A stretch of 64,000 nt of DNA from Ferruginibacter sp. (GCA_014379625.1 JACMLJ010000009.1:19818-83817), one strand, 5' to 3'. Shown: positions 43,147 to 52,974, counted from the stretch's first letter. Numbers and translations: made by a program. Notes: generated by a model not told the origin, from the sequence alone.

Positions 43147-45201
43147 ATGATTAAACCTGAAGTAAACCAACTTGGAATTGAAGCAGCTACCGGATCTCAT
43201 AGTTTAGTCATCTTTGACATTTTTGGTACACTGGTTACCCGGTTAGTGTGTTCCCCTAAATCTGTTTTCTATTTTGTAGCCCGGTCTGCCATTGGAGAAA
43301 ACCTTATTTCCTGTTCCCCCGATACGTATATTCAATTAAGGCAGGAGGCGGCATGGCTTTCAAAAACGGGTAAGCCCGATACTCAAATGGATGGCAGCGC
43401 TATTCTACAATTTTTAACCCGTCTGCTAGGTGTAAGCCGGGAGGTTGGAAAGCGGTTGATGGAACTTGAAACAGCCTGGGAGTTGCGGCTTTCTGTAATT
43501 GTACCGGGCGCTGTTGAACTCCTGATGGAACACAGGAATAAAGGTAACAGGATAGCTTTTGTTTCAAATATGTATTGGACAAAAGAACTACTGGTTGATC
43601 TGTTGAGAATGCATAATTTATGGAGCGGGGACGATCAGCTCTGGATTTTGCCGGGACACGACGCTTCAGCAACCGGCACCAGGCTTTACCAGGAAGTATT
43701 GAATTATAAGCAAATTAATAAAGTATCAGCAATTCATCATTTTGGCAACAATAAAATAGCCGGTAATGATCGATTGTCCATACCAGGATTTAAATCCACT
43801 GAACTGCCGAAAGCAAATCCCAACCGGTATGAAAACTTACTGGAAACATTCAGTGAAAGTTCGGGAGGATTGAGTTCCCTGCTTTCAGGGGCCGGCCGCC
43901 TGGTAAGGATGAACTATGCGGATGCCCCATCCAAAAATGCAGCAATTGCGGGGATCGTTGGAAATGTGGTGGGTCCGTCTTTTACACTGTATGTGCTGTG
44001 GTTATTGCGGACGGCAAAAGCGGAAGGTGTTAACCGCCTTTACTTTGTTTCCCGTGATGGGTATATCCCCTACAAAATCGCGGGAAAAATCATTGGCCAG
44101 GTAGCACCCGAAATAAAAATTTCTTACTTGTATGGAAGCCGCCAGGCATGGCATATCGCCGGTTTGCATGAATTCGATCCCATTTCTTTAAGCTGGATTT
44201 TTCAGTCTTCCGATGGCGCAACTGCCGCATCCATTATAAACAGAACAGGAATTGAATGGGAAGAATTTACCAGCATTGTTCCAGGGATCGGTATAAAAAT
44301 TAAAAACCCTTTTTCAAAAATTCTGCCTGATGATTTTAATGCATTAAAATCAATCATCCTTTCTAATAAACAACTACAGGAAAGAATTTTGGAGGAAGCA
44401 AAAATCAGGAGGGCCTTGTTACTGGAGTACCTTGACCAGGAAGGATTTAACACCACTGAAAAGATTGGGATGGTTGAACTGGGATGGGTTGGAAGAACCC
44501 GGAACTCCATTGAAAAAGTAATAGGAACTGAAAACGCCGGTCAGCTTCATTGGTTTTACCTGGGGCTGTTGCCATTTGCCCAGGCACAGGATCTTGGTAG
44601 GGTCCACGCATTTCTGTACGGCCCGGTAATGAAGTTTCCGGCTATCGAAGCATTACCGTTATTAGCAGAAAGTTTTTCTTTCGCACCGCATGGATCAGTT
44701 CGTGGATTTATCAGGAAGAATGGAAAAGTAATACCCTGCTTTAAGGAAGGAATTGAAAGGCAACTGGATGAATGGGGACGTTTATTTTACTTATCCGTAG
44801 TAGATGAATTTTGCGATCATCTTCCTGTTACTATGATAGAGAACGGCTGCGGATTTGATTTAAGAAGCCCGGCCTACTACCTGCTAAAAGAATTTTCGGA
44901 AAACCCCGGTAGAGATGATGCCTTGATTTGGGGCACTGTGCCATATGAACACGACCAGTCGGGATCTGCAGCACAGGTTCTTTCACCCCAATTGAAATTA
45001 AACTACCCTTCAATTAAAGAAGCGTTCATGTTTGGATCTTTAGCAAAAGCAACCAGGAGCGGGCAGGTGGCGGGGTGGGGAGCGGGAGCATGGGTCGCAA
45101 GAAGTAATACGGTTTTCCCGCTGTATATTTTTGCTTTTATCGGGTATTTAAAGGTGAAAGTATTTGGTGTGCTAAAGCGTATCGCCGCTAAAGCAAAATA
45201 A
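43147..45201 (+). CDS. Large HAD-superfamily protein, COG5610-like
   Basis: A 684-residue cytoplasmic protein. Residues ~18-235 look like a HAD domain: motif I SLVIFDIFGTLVTR with nucleophile D24, and RIAFVSNMYWTKELLVDLL as motif II. The second Asp of the usual DxD is Phe, as in haloacid-dehalogenase-type members. From ~265 a second conserved part has RLYFVSRDGYIPYKIAGKI, YLYGSRQAWHIAGL and IGMVELGWVGRTRNSIEKVI. This combination is seen in COG5610-type predicted hydrolases, which usually sit in surface-polysaccharide clusters. Here it stands alone. Function unknown; assignment to the group is moderately sure. Confidence 0.68.
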   Translation: MIKPEVNQLGIEAATGSHSLVIFDIFGTLVTRLVCSPKSVFYFVARSAIGENLISCSPDTYIQLRQEAAWLSKTGKPDTQMDGSAILQFLTRLLGVSREVGKRLMELETAWELRLSVIVPGAVELLMEHRNKGNRIAFVSNMYWTKELLVDLLRMHNLWSGDDQLWILPGHDASATGTRLYQEVLNYKQINKVSAIHHFGNNKIAGNDRLSIPGFKSTELPKANPNRYENLLETFSESSGGLSSLLSGAGRLVRMNYADAPSKNAAIAGIVGNVVGPSFTLYVLWLLRTAKAEGVNRLYFVSRDGYIPYKIAGKIIGQVAPEIKISYLYGSRQAWHIAGLHEFDPISLSWIFQSSDGATAASIINRTGIEWEEFTSIVPGIGIKIKNPFSKILPDDFNALKSIILSNKQLQERILEEAKIRRALLLEYLDQEGFNTTEKIGMVELGWVGRTRNSIEKVIGTENAGQLHWFYLGLLPFAQAQDLGRVHAFLYGPVMKFPAIEALPLLAESFSFAPHGSVRGFIRKNGKVIPCFKEGIERQLDEWGRLFYLSVVDEFCDHLPVTMIENGCGFDLRSPAYYLLKEFSENPGRDDALIWGTVPYEHDQSGSAAQVLSPQLKLNYPSIKEAFMFGSLAKATRSGQVAGWGAGAWVARSNTVFPLYIFAFIGYLKVKVFGVLKRIAAKAK

Positions 45202-45397
45202 AAATAAACGCATTATTAGGTTGTGCTTCCTTGTTTATGCAACTACCGGCCTGTTTGAAATCAATACAATTTTTGCCGCCCCTGGGTGTATCACTTCTAT
45301 AAACACGGCATAGTTTAACAACCCCCACAATTAATATTGTCAAGCGTAAAGTAGATGTTGAGTTTGTGAATAGTGAAAGAGGAACCATTCACCGTTC

Positions 45398-45632
45398 AAT
45401 GACGTTTAGTTAAGCCTGAAGGGCTTTAATTTGAATAGCCGCCGGTCTCACCGACGGAAGAATAAAGTAACCAGATAGCAACCCCTTCGGGGTTGAATTT
45501 TATTTCGCCGTTTGTTTTCATTTGTTCAACCCCGAAGGGGTTGTTGTCCGCGGCTATATTATCCACGGGTTGCACCCGTAGCTATTCAAATTTTACCCTT
45601 CCAGGGTAATTCAACCTTAACTAAACGACATT
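45398..45632. repeat. Palindrome-rich interspersed element, family A, copy 2
   Basis: 235 bp, closely similar to 5757-5989 in the same orientation. Left end AATGACGTTTAGTTAA, right end TTAACTAAACGACATT. The hairpin ACGGGT/ACCCGT here replaces ACGGTT/AACCGT of copy 1, a base change on both sides that keeps pairing. The loop of CAACCCCG/CGGGGTTG changes while its stem stays. Flanks are GTGAATAGTG and TTCACCATTTACC words that face each other. The spacer 45202-45654 holds no gene otherwise. Confidence 0.85.
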
Positions 45633-45654
45633 GATTCACCATTTACCATCCATA

Positions 45655-46653
45655 TCATTGTTTTACCGGCAAATGCATCACTTCTTCCAAAAAGCGCCTG
45701 GTTTCCATTTCCACGCTGGTGATATCTTTTGATTTGATGGGGGATGCAATTACATGGTTGCCGGTATTAGGCAAAGCTATTGCTCTTTTAATGGAATCTG
45801 CTGCAGCCAGGTCTTTAAACATTTCTAACATGGCGCTTACTTTCACCACCGGATCCTGGTGTTGTTCATCTTTAAAATAATACAACAATAGCGTGGGCTG
45901 CTTAATCTTGCCAAAAGTTACTTTGTTCATGCTGGTTTCCAGCATCTCTTCCAGTGCAACCAGGGCTTCAAGGCGGTAGGGTTTGTTCCAGTATTGTTTA
46001 TAAATGGGCCGTTCATCTTCCGGAACATTATACTTACCACCCCTTACCAAACGGGCAACCTGTAAACCCCAGTGATTATTTAAAATCCATGCATTGGGGT
46101 CATTGATGGCGATATTGGGTGAAAATAAAACAATCGCCGCCACATCGCCGGGATAAGCGGCGGCCAGTTGCAATGCCTGCGAACCACCGGTGCTGGTGCC
46201 CATTAAAATCACCTTATTGCCCAACTGTTTACCAATGGCTAAAGCCTGTTGCGCGCTTCTCCAATAATCATCCGCAGTGAGGTTTACAAGTTGTTCGGAA
46301 GTATCAATGCCATGTTCGGCTAACCTTGCCAGGTATAAATTGCAGCCAAAATGCTTCGCGATATTTCGATGCACCGGGTTGCCTTCTTCCTGCGAAGCCG
46401 AAAAGCCATGGAGATAAACAAATGCGTAACCGGTTTTTTGTTTCGCAGAATCGCTTGCCCAAACGATCCTTGCGGCATTATTGGGGCGGAGATGATGGGC
46501 CGCTTCACTGGCAGCCACAAATTTTTCAAGGTCATTAATGGATGGCACCAGGGGCATCGCCACATCATAGGCCGGAGTGGCAGGATGCGGGCCAAGTAAA
46601 TAAACAATGCACAGTAAAGCCGCTAACAAACATAATCGTATTAACCAACGCAT
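45655..46653 (-). CDS. Alpha/beta hydrolase (lysophospholipase/esterase-like), membrane-anchored or secreted
   Basis: A 332-residue hydrolase. The N-terminal segment (RWLIRLCLLAALLCIVYLLG, residues 2-21) is a signal anchor or uncleaved signal. The oxyanion region is FVYLHGFSASQEEG; the nucleophile elbow is MGTSTGGSQA with S154, and the catalytic His is in NTGNHVIASP near residue 303. The fold is common to monoacylglycerol lipase-type enzymes. The substrate is unknown. It is a single-gene unit convergent with the HAD-like gene. Confidence 0.85.
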   Translation of the reverse strand: MRWLIRLCLLAALLCIVYLLGPHPATPAYDVAMPLVPSINDLEKFVAASEAAHHLRPNNAARIVWASDSAKQKTGYAFVYLHGFSASQEEGNPVHRNIAKHFGCNLYLARLAEHGIDTSEQLVNLTADDYWRSAQQALAIGKQLGNKVILMGTSTGGSQALQLAAAYPGDVAAIVLFSPNIAINDPNAWILNNHWGLQVARLVRGGKYNVPEDERPIYKQYWNKPYRLEALVALEEMLETSMNKVTFGKIKQPTLLLYYFKDEQHQDPVVKVSAMLEMFKDLAAADSIKRAIALPNTGNHVIASPIKSKDITSVEMETRRFLEEVMHLPVKQ

Positions 46654-46859
46654 AAATAAATTTTTATGAAGCTATGATTTTTATTTGTTTCATAAAAACA
46701 GGGCCATAAATAAAAAGAGTTTCATCAAAACAGCAAAATACTGTAACTAAAATTGCCAGGTATGCGAAAATCAGCTATGCCGTATGCAGGACAAAGTTCG
46801 TATGTAAGGCGTAGCAGTTACTGTACCAGTGTATAACTGAAGTTCATACCACGCTCAAC

Positions 46860-49800
46860 CTAAGAAGGCTTCTGCGAATTTTTATCAAAGAGGGAAAACA
46901 ATTTCAATACAGTAGGTACGCCTGCCCCCAATGCCGCAACATAGGTTATTAATTTAGCGAACGCTTCTTCCTGGGAGGTTAATAAAAAAGCAAGGATGGC
47001 TAAAATGACCAACTGTAAAGGGTTTTTCAGGGTGTTCCAGTTACCATTGTCTTTTATCTGGTTCTTAATTTTCATTGCTTCCGAGTTACCAATTGCGGTA
47101 AGTATAAAATTGCGAAAGCCCTTGTTAAAAATCCTGAGCGTGCCATCCGGCCTTATAATAGCGCCCTTTGCCATCAGCATACTCAAATTATAATCATCAA
47201 AAGAATTCACCAGGTTGTCTTCGGCAAGGTCATACATTAAAAACTTTTCTTCCTTGGTAAGCGACTGCCAGATATACATGTAGAAGTAATGCGAACTCAC
47301 CTGCAACTTAAAAGCCAGTTCATCAAATTTAGCAATTCTTAAATCCTCCGTGAATGTTTTTCCGGTTTGGAAAGCCGGTTCCTGCAACTTCTTAAGAAAA
47401 TAAGTGGAACTGGTTTCCTGGCGGATAAGGTGGGCGGAGGTATAAGAAGAGCCTCTCGCTAATTCGATATCATTAAGATCGTCAACATTGTTTATATCCA
47501 CTTCCCTGCTGTAGTATCCCTCCAATGAAATAACAATTGCAAACGGCAGGGACAATTCGGGAAGTATAAACTGACCCTTATGATTTGTAAAGGTTTTAGC
47601 AGCGGTACCCCTGATGATAATATGCACATCGGCTATGCCATTGCCGGCATTTTTATCAATGATATTGCCATGCAGGGGAGCGTTAATAGTATGTGCCGAA
47701 CGTAACTGCAATGGTAACACCACAATACGGTAATGCCCCAGCAATACATGCCATCTTTCCAGGTCCTGCCCGGGCACTGATTTTTCTTCGGGTTTAACGG
47801 ATTGCTCCATAGCGGAATCCAGAAAAGCAACCGGGTGAATAGTAGACAGAATAACGATCTTGCATTTGTTTTCAAGATAAAGCCGCTCCAGGAATTCGAG
47901 CTTAAAATGATTGGAAACCGAATCCTGGATATTGTATTCGAAATGATTGACAATTATCGCACGGTTTTTATCATCAAATACCGTGGCCGTATATTCCTCC
48001 CATTTTGCTTTTTCTGCTTCCGAACAACCCGAAGAAGGGATATTGATCAGCTCCGCGATAAAAACATTATTCGGTGCTTCATCACTATTAAAATATAATG
48101 CTGTGCCGTCTTCCATTTTTATTTCTCTGTTGTGGATTTTATCCAGCAGGTATTTCTTTTTACCGGCACCGGGCAGGCTGATTACAAACAAAGGCTGATC
48201 GCAGTTTTTATTGGTCAATATTTTATCATCCAGCTTCTTCCATACTTCAATGGCCGGAAGGTTAAGCGAAAATAATTTCCGGATGATATTGCTGATGATA
48301 AAATAAAAGATAAAAATGGTGGTGGCCAGCAGCAGCCAGAATAAAGCGCCGTTAAAACTGTTTTTGCTAATCAGGGATGGATAATGGTAGTTCAGGTTTT
48401 CTGATTGTATCCTCAGGTACTGGCCGGGTGTGGAAGATTGCATATAAGTGATGGTACCCCTTCCCTTTGCACCTGCTTCTGCTAATAAATCATTATAGAA
48501 AAAAGAGTTGTCAGCGCTTCCCCTTCCATAAAACTTGTCTCCGGCAATTGCTTTATCGGTCACATACAGGCGAAACATTTTTAACAGGTCAATTATCTTT
48601 ACGGCTTCTTTCGAATATGGGTTATTGCCCCGCTCAGCCAAAGCTTTTTCCTTAGTTACCACCGTAACGCTGTTGATAAGACTGCTATCGAAATAAACGC
48701 CTTTCCAGTTATGGATGCCGTTAATAATGGTATCGGGAGGTACACCCGGAAATTTGTCCAGCAACCGGTTAGCAAAATCAACCTGCTTATAACGAATGCT
48801 TAAATTCTCCTCGTAATTATGCGAGTGGATATAAAAAAATACTACCGGTAGCCCGCTGGTGATAATCAGGCGGGTGAGCGCCATTACAGCGAAACTGTTT
48901 ACATAATTCCACCGGGCGAATAACACTTTGCCAATTTTTGAAACCTTCAATTGATGCGCACCCTGGTACACTTCCCGCCGCATGAAATATAATGCTATCC
49001 CTAATAAAAGCGCAATAATTTCGTAGATGATAAAATAGCGCAGGTCCAATATTTTAAAGGCAATGATCCCAATGATAATTATGAAACCGCACAGGCAATA
49101 AATGGCTAATTTTTTGAATGGCAGCACATTCTTTTTTTCAACTGAATACCTTTTCGCAAAAAGGATATTTAAGAACAGGGGTATGAACGTAACAGAGAAC
49201 AGCAACATGATCAGGTACTCCAGGAATGAGCTGTTGTTTAAAAAAAGGAGGAGTAAAAAAAGGATGATACCGTTAAATACGGATGCCAGCATATATTCTT
49301 TATGGCATGAAATTTTTGGCCAGATCCAACTGGTATCCAAAAGTTGTTTTTTAAAAAAAGACCTTTTTGCGGATACCAGAAAGATGGCGAATAACTGCAG
49401 CACCAGGAAGCCAAAAAGGAAAAAAAGCATAGAAAAAGTAAAACTATAAGTTTCCGTTTCCTTTGTCTCACTGTAAATTTCGTTTTCAAGAATAACGATG
49501 AAATAAGGAAGTCCGTCCACCGGCTTTACTTCTACTTCATAATCATTGCCATAATATTTGGTAGAGAAGTTCCCGGGCATTTTCGCCTGGAAACAACTTT
49601 TTAACTGGTTCCCTTTTGAAAATACATTTAATAAATTCTCATTCAGGTTGCGCGATGGTTCTGAATGATATAGTACAGTGCCCTGATTATATGTTATGGC
49701 AAATTGAAACCCCGTTGGCAATACCACTTTATCAAGGCTTTTAAAATTAAATGACAAAGCAGCTACCACAAGGCTATCCTTCCTGGAAAGTACCGATTTC

Positions 49801-51197
49801 ATGGAAATAACAGACCGGAAAGTGCCACTGGTCCACGAGATGACCTGGTCTAAAAAAAACCTCCCTGCCCCGTTGCGGGTATTGATACCGTATTCCTTTT
49901 GTTCACTTATTCTTTTAAAATACTCCCGGCTTTTAAAATTTCCGGGCGGCCCGTTTATATTATCAGCCGACCAGTTAATTATTTCATCACCGTTTTTATT
50001 TAACCAAAAAACCTGGTTGACAGTAATGCCCCGGCTGATGGCTTTGGTTTCGGCGCCATTTTTCAACGAATGGTCGCCGTTTGCAAATGCAATAGTGTCC
50101 TTGTCTAAATTGATGATATTCTCACTCTGCAGCGCTACCAATTTATCATATTGCTGCAGTTTATGGTAAACCGTATCGATTTCACTTTTGAACGCTTTAT
50201 CAATACCGTTAGCCAGGATGATTTTTGAATCTTTATTCAGTTTCGGCCGGAATGGATGGTTATAATTAAAAAAGATAAAAAAGATCAGGGATACCAGCAG
50301 CATTGAAATAAAGATGGAAGCGATGCCATCAGAAACCGTAAGCCTGTCCTTACTACCCATCTGGTAAAGTTTAAGCCAGGGAAAGGCAACCATACAAATT
50401 AAGAGAAACGTTGACAGGAGCAATATCGTTTGTGTGGGCAACTGGGTTTTCTCTTTCCGGTAATTCTTATCAGATAGTAAGCCGGCGATTATCCATTCGT
50501 TTTTTGCATCAAAACCTACGGGTTGTAAAAACATCTTATAATTGGTGCCGCTGATCAACTGGTCACGTATCCCTGAACTGCCAATACCGTTTTTAGCCCC
50601 CAGCAAAGTATCTTCTTTTACATAACTGATACCGGCCGGGAAGCTTTCGTACACGGGCCTTCCCTTGCTAAAAACGATATAGTGATCAAATACATCTTTT
50701 GGGAGTAAAAAAATTATAAACTGTTTAAAACTAAACTTCATATCTATTTTGTAAACAGAAGTATCGTTTTTTTTGCCAGCACGCTTTGAAAAAAATAAAC
50801 TGATTTCCCTGGTATCGTTATTTACCCTGATGGGATAGGTACTATCCATGGCAAGACTATCTTTTACCGATCCTTTTTTGAAAGGGTAAATTTTTACCGG
50901 GGTAGTAAGCGTAAAATTGACGGATGGATAAGCCCCGATATATTCTATCAACTTCAGCTTCCTCTTTTCATCGGCTTCCAGGTAGTCGGTGAGCAGGTTT
51001 TTCAATAAGGCAATGCTGTTCTCGATTTTTGTGTGGATATTACGGTCAATGTCTTGAAGCGCATTAAAATGCTGTTCCTGTATCCGTTTTTCATTGTGCG
51101 GCAGGTAAATAAAAAAGTAAACCGCGCCTAAAAAAATCAGGATCAGTAAGGTGGTTATCACTGCAGCCTGGTTTTTATTGATCGCAAATAATTTCAT
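46860..51197 (-). CDS. 1445-residue multi-domain membrane protein with degenerate P-loop region, unknown function
   Basis: I do not recognise this protein as a whole. An N-terminal TM helix (~12-33) is followed by a periplasmic sensor-like part to ~265, TMs at ~268-290 and ~303-328, and a large Cache-like periplasmic domain (~335-615). A block of six or more TMs spans ~625-830, then another periplasmic part, then a TM near 985-1010. A cytoplasmic region has VISLPGAGKKKYL near 1045, a P-loop lacking the first Gly and the final Ser/Thr, and AIIVNHFEYN at the Walker B position without Asp. A carboxypeptidase-regulatory-like domain (GNIIDKNAGNGIADVHIII) follows at ~1185-1250, then a winged-helix-like part (~1275-1390) and a final hydrophobic pair (~1395-1435). 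It is divergent from the GH1 gene. Confidence 0.8.
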   Translation of the reverse strand: MKLFAINKNQAAVITTLLILIFLGAVYFFIYLPHNEKRIQEQHFNALQDIDRNIHTKIENSIALLKNLLTDYLEADEKRKLKLIEYIGAYPSVNFTLTTPVKIYPFKKGSVKDSLAMDSTYPIRVNNDTREISLFFSKRAGKKNDTSVYKIDMKFSFKQFIIFLLPKDVFDHYIVFSKGRPVYESFPAGISYVKEDTLLGAKNGIGSSGIRDQLISGTNYKMFLQPVGFDAKNEWIIAGLLSDKNYRKEKTQLPTQTILLLSTFLLICMVAFPWLKLYQMGSKDRLTVSDGIASIFISMLLVSLIFFIFFNYNHPFRPKLNKDSKIILANGIDKAFKSEIDTVYHKLQQYDKLVALQSENIINLDKDTIAFANGDHSLKNGAETKAISRGITVNQVFWLNKNGDEIINWSADNINGPPGNFKSREYFKRISEQKEYGINTRNGAGRFFLDQVISWTSGTFRSVISMKSVLSRKDSLVVAALSFNFKSLDKVVLPTGFQFAITYNQGTVLYHSEPSRNLNENLLNVFSKGNQLKSCFQAKMPGNFSTKYYGNDYEVEVKPVDGLPYFIVILENEIYSETKETETYSFTFSMLFFLFGFLVLQLFAIFLVSAKRSFFKKQLLDTSWIWPKISCHKEYMLASVFNGIILFLLLLFLNNSSFLEYLIMLLFSVTFIPLFLNILFAKRYSVEKKNVLPFKKLAIYCLCGFIIIIGIIAFKILDLRYFIIYEIIALLLGIALYFMRREVYQGAHQLKVSKIGKVLFARWNYVNSFAVMALTRLIITSGLPVVFFYIHSHNYEENLSIRYKQVDFANRLLDKFPGVPPDTIINGIHNWKGVYFDSSLINSVTVVTKEKALAERGNNPYSKEAVKIIDLLKMFRLYVTDKAIAGDKFYGRGSADNSFFYNDLLAEAGAKGRGTITYMQSSTPGQYLRIQSENLNYHYPSLISKNSFNGALFWLLLATTIFIFYFIISNIIRKLFSLNLPAIEVWKKLDDKILTNKNCDQPLFVISLPGAGKKKYLLDKIHNREIKMEDGTALYFNSDEAPNNVFIAELINIPSSGCSEAEKAKWEEYTATVFDDKNRAIIVNHFEYNIQDSVSNHFKLEFLERLYLENKCKIVILSTIHPVAFLDSAMEQSVKPEEKSVPGQDLERWHVLLGHYRIVVLPLQLRSAHTINAPLHGNIIDKNAGNGIADVHIIIRGTAAKTFTNHKGQFILPELSLPFAIVISLEGYYSREVDINNVDDLNDIELARGSSYTSAHLIRQETSSTYFLKKLQEPAFQTGKTFTEDLRIAKFDELAFKLQVSSHYFYMYIWQSLTKEEKFLMYDLAEDNLVNSFDDYNLSMLMAKGAIIRPDGTLRIFNKGFRNFILTAIGNSEAMKIKNQIKDNGNWNTLKNPLQLVILAILAFLLTSQEEAFAKLITYVAALGAGVPTVLKLFSLFDKNSQKPS

Positions 51198-51580
51198 GTA
51201 AGCTATGTTGAATAAAATGGTAACACTTAACCGCTAAAGGACAATCCTGCAGGTGCAATTGCAGGCAATGGGAACAATAGCAAGTTTTTTTCTATATAAA
51301 AATAAATTGCAGTATACGCGGGGATCATTCGCAGGTATTAAAACAATACTAACTTAATGACTTATTGGCATAAATGCAAGTATTGCGATCAAATACTTTG
51401 TAGCCGGGGAAATTCATTTTGTAAATGGCGAACTGGTTGCCCCAACCCTGTCGCGGCGGGGAGTTACTCCTATTCACCGGAAAGAAGCCTGATAATTTCT
51501 ACTCATCCTGCAAAACCATCGAGATGAATTAACATAACGGTAATATTGAAACGCTGAAAACCGATCAATTTTGTAACCAC
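51198..51580. other. Intergenic spacer between divergent genes, no gene seen
   Basis: About 380 bp between the large membrane protein gene and the beta-glucosidase gene. It contains scattered CCTGCAGGTGCAATTGCAGG palindromic words at about 51247-51266 but no open frame or repeat family seen elsewhere in the window. Confidence 0.45.
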
Positions 51581-51588
51581 TATATTTG
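51581..51588 (+). promoter_or_regulatory. -7 box of the GH1 beta-glucosidase gene
   Basis: TATATTTG, a perfect TAnnTTTG match. A TTG at 51586 lies inside the box and cannot be the start; TTG at 51595, 6 nt beyond the box, fits a leaderless mRNA. Confidence 0.5.
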
Positions 51589-51594
51589 TTGCCA

Positions 51595-52974
51595 TTGAGT
51601 GTAAACCATCACATACTATCAGCCAAAGATTTTGGGAAAAATTTTCAATGGGGAGTGGCCATCGCTGCGGCCCAAAATGAGGGCGCGGCCAATGAAGAGG
51701 GCAAGGGGCTTTCTATCTGGGATGTCTATGCAAAAGGACGTGGCAAAATTAAGGGGGGTGGAAGGCCTTCGGCCGGGTGTGATTTTTATCACCGGTATAA
51801 AGATGATCTTTTGCTGGTGAAAGCATTGGGATTTACTGTATTTCGCTTCTCCATCTCCTGGACCAGGATATTACCGGATGGCACAGGGAAGGTAAATAAG
51901 GAAGGCATCAGTTTTTATCACAAAGTGATCGATGAATGCCTTAAACTGGGACTTACCCCTTATGTAACGCTTTACCATTGGGACCTTCCGGATGAGCTGG
52001 AAAAAAAAGGGGGCTGGACAAACTATTTTATCAACAAATGGTTTAACCGTTTTGTTACCGTTTGTGCCGAAGCCTATGGCGCCACCGTAAAAAACTGGAT
52101 CATAATAAATGAGCCATTTGGCTTTACCTTATTAGGTTATATGCTCGGCAGGCATGCACCCGGTAAAATGGGCCTTAATAATTTTTTACCGGCTATTCAC
52201 CACACTGCACTGGCACAGGCGGAAGGTGGGCGCATTATTCGGCGGCTGGTGCCCAATGCGCATATTGGCACTACATTCTCTTTCTCCCATGTATCTCCGT
52301 TTTCCGATAAAAAAGAAGACCTCGCTGCCGCCAACCGGGTGGATATTTTAATGAACCGGCTGTTTATTGAACCAGCGCTGGGTAAGGGATACCCTGTTGA
52401 TGATTCTTTTAAATTTCTCGAAAAACTCCAGATGCACAATAAAACCTGGAAATATACCGACCGCCTGCGTTTTGATTTTGATTTTATCGGCCTGCAATAT
52501 TATTTTCCGGTAGTAATAAAATACAATAACTTAATCCCATATGTACAGGCTTCGGAAGTTAAAGCTTCAGCCAGGAAAGTGCCCTACACCGCAATGGGAT
52601 GGGAAATTAATGCAGATAGCTTTTACCGTACCATCAAAAAAATATGGCTGTATGGCGGCGTAAAAGAAATTATCATCACTGAAAACGGCTCGGCTTTTAA
52701 AGATTCAATTAAAAATGGTATTGTAGATGATACCGAAAGGATCGATTATTTTCAACAACACTTACAGGCTTTACTAAAGGCAAAAAAAGAAGGCGTAAAT
52801 ATCAGGGGATATTTTGTATGGACCCTTATGGATAATTTTGAGTGGAGTGAAGGGTACAATACCAGGTTTGGTTTGGTGCATGTAGATTTTAATACGCAAC
52901 TGCGTACCATAAAAAATTCAGGGTATTGGTGGAGGGATTTTTTGGTGCCCCCGGCCCCTAAAGGGGAGTTATAG
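51595..52974 (+). CDS. GH1 family beta-glucosidase
   Basis: A ~459-residue glycoside hydrolase, intracellular (no signal peptide). GH1 landmarks: FQWGVAIAAAQNEGA near the N-terminus, VFRFSISWTRILPDGTG, TLYHWDLPDELEKKGGW, the acid/base Glu in IIINEPFGF (E173) and the nucleophile Glu in IITENGSAF (E363), both counted from TTG 51595. WTLMDNFEWSEGYNTRFGLVHVDF closes the barrel. A TTG at 51586 would add three residues but falls within the -7 box. The last residues (VPPAPKGEL) come from a GC-rich repeat copy. It hydrolyses beta-glucosides or related beta-glycosides; it may feed on products taken up through the SusC/D pair 3 kb away. Confidence 0.93.
   Translation: MSVNHHILSAKDFGKNFQWGVAIAAAQNEGAANEEGKGLSIWDVYAKGRGKIKGGGRPSAGCDFYHRYKDDLLLVKALGFTVFRFSISWTRILPDGTGKVNKEGISFYHKVIDECLKLGLTPYVTLYHWDLPDELEKKGGWTNYFINKWFNRFVTVCAEAYGATVKNWIIINEPFGFTLLGYMLGRHAPGKMGLNNFLPAIHHTALAQAEGGRIIRRLVPNAHIGTTFSFSHVSPFSDKKEDLAAANRVDILMNRLFIEPALGKGYPVDDSFKFLEKLQMHNKTWKYTDRLRFDFDFIGLQYYFPVVIKYNNLIPYVQASEVKASARKVPYTAMGWEINADSFYRTIKKIWLYGGVKEIIITENGSAFKDSIKNGIVDDTERIDYFQQHLQALLKAKKEGVNIRGYFVWTLMDNFEWSEGYNTRFGLVHVDFNTQLRTIKNSGYWWRDFLVPPAPKGEL
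52946..52970. repeat. GC-rich palindrome at the beta-glucosidase 3' end
   Basis: GCCCCCGGCCCCTAAAGGGG plus AGTT, the same family as 31167-31188 and 60911-60936. It encodes the C-terminal PPAPKGEL of the GH1 enzyme. The arms CCCCT/AGGGG pair. Confidence 0.7.
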
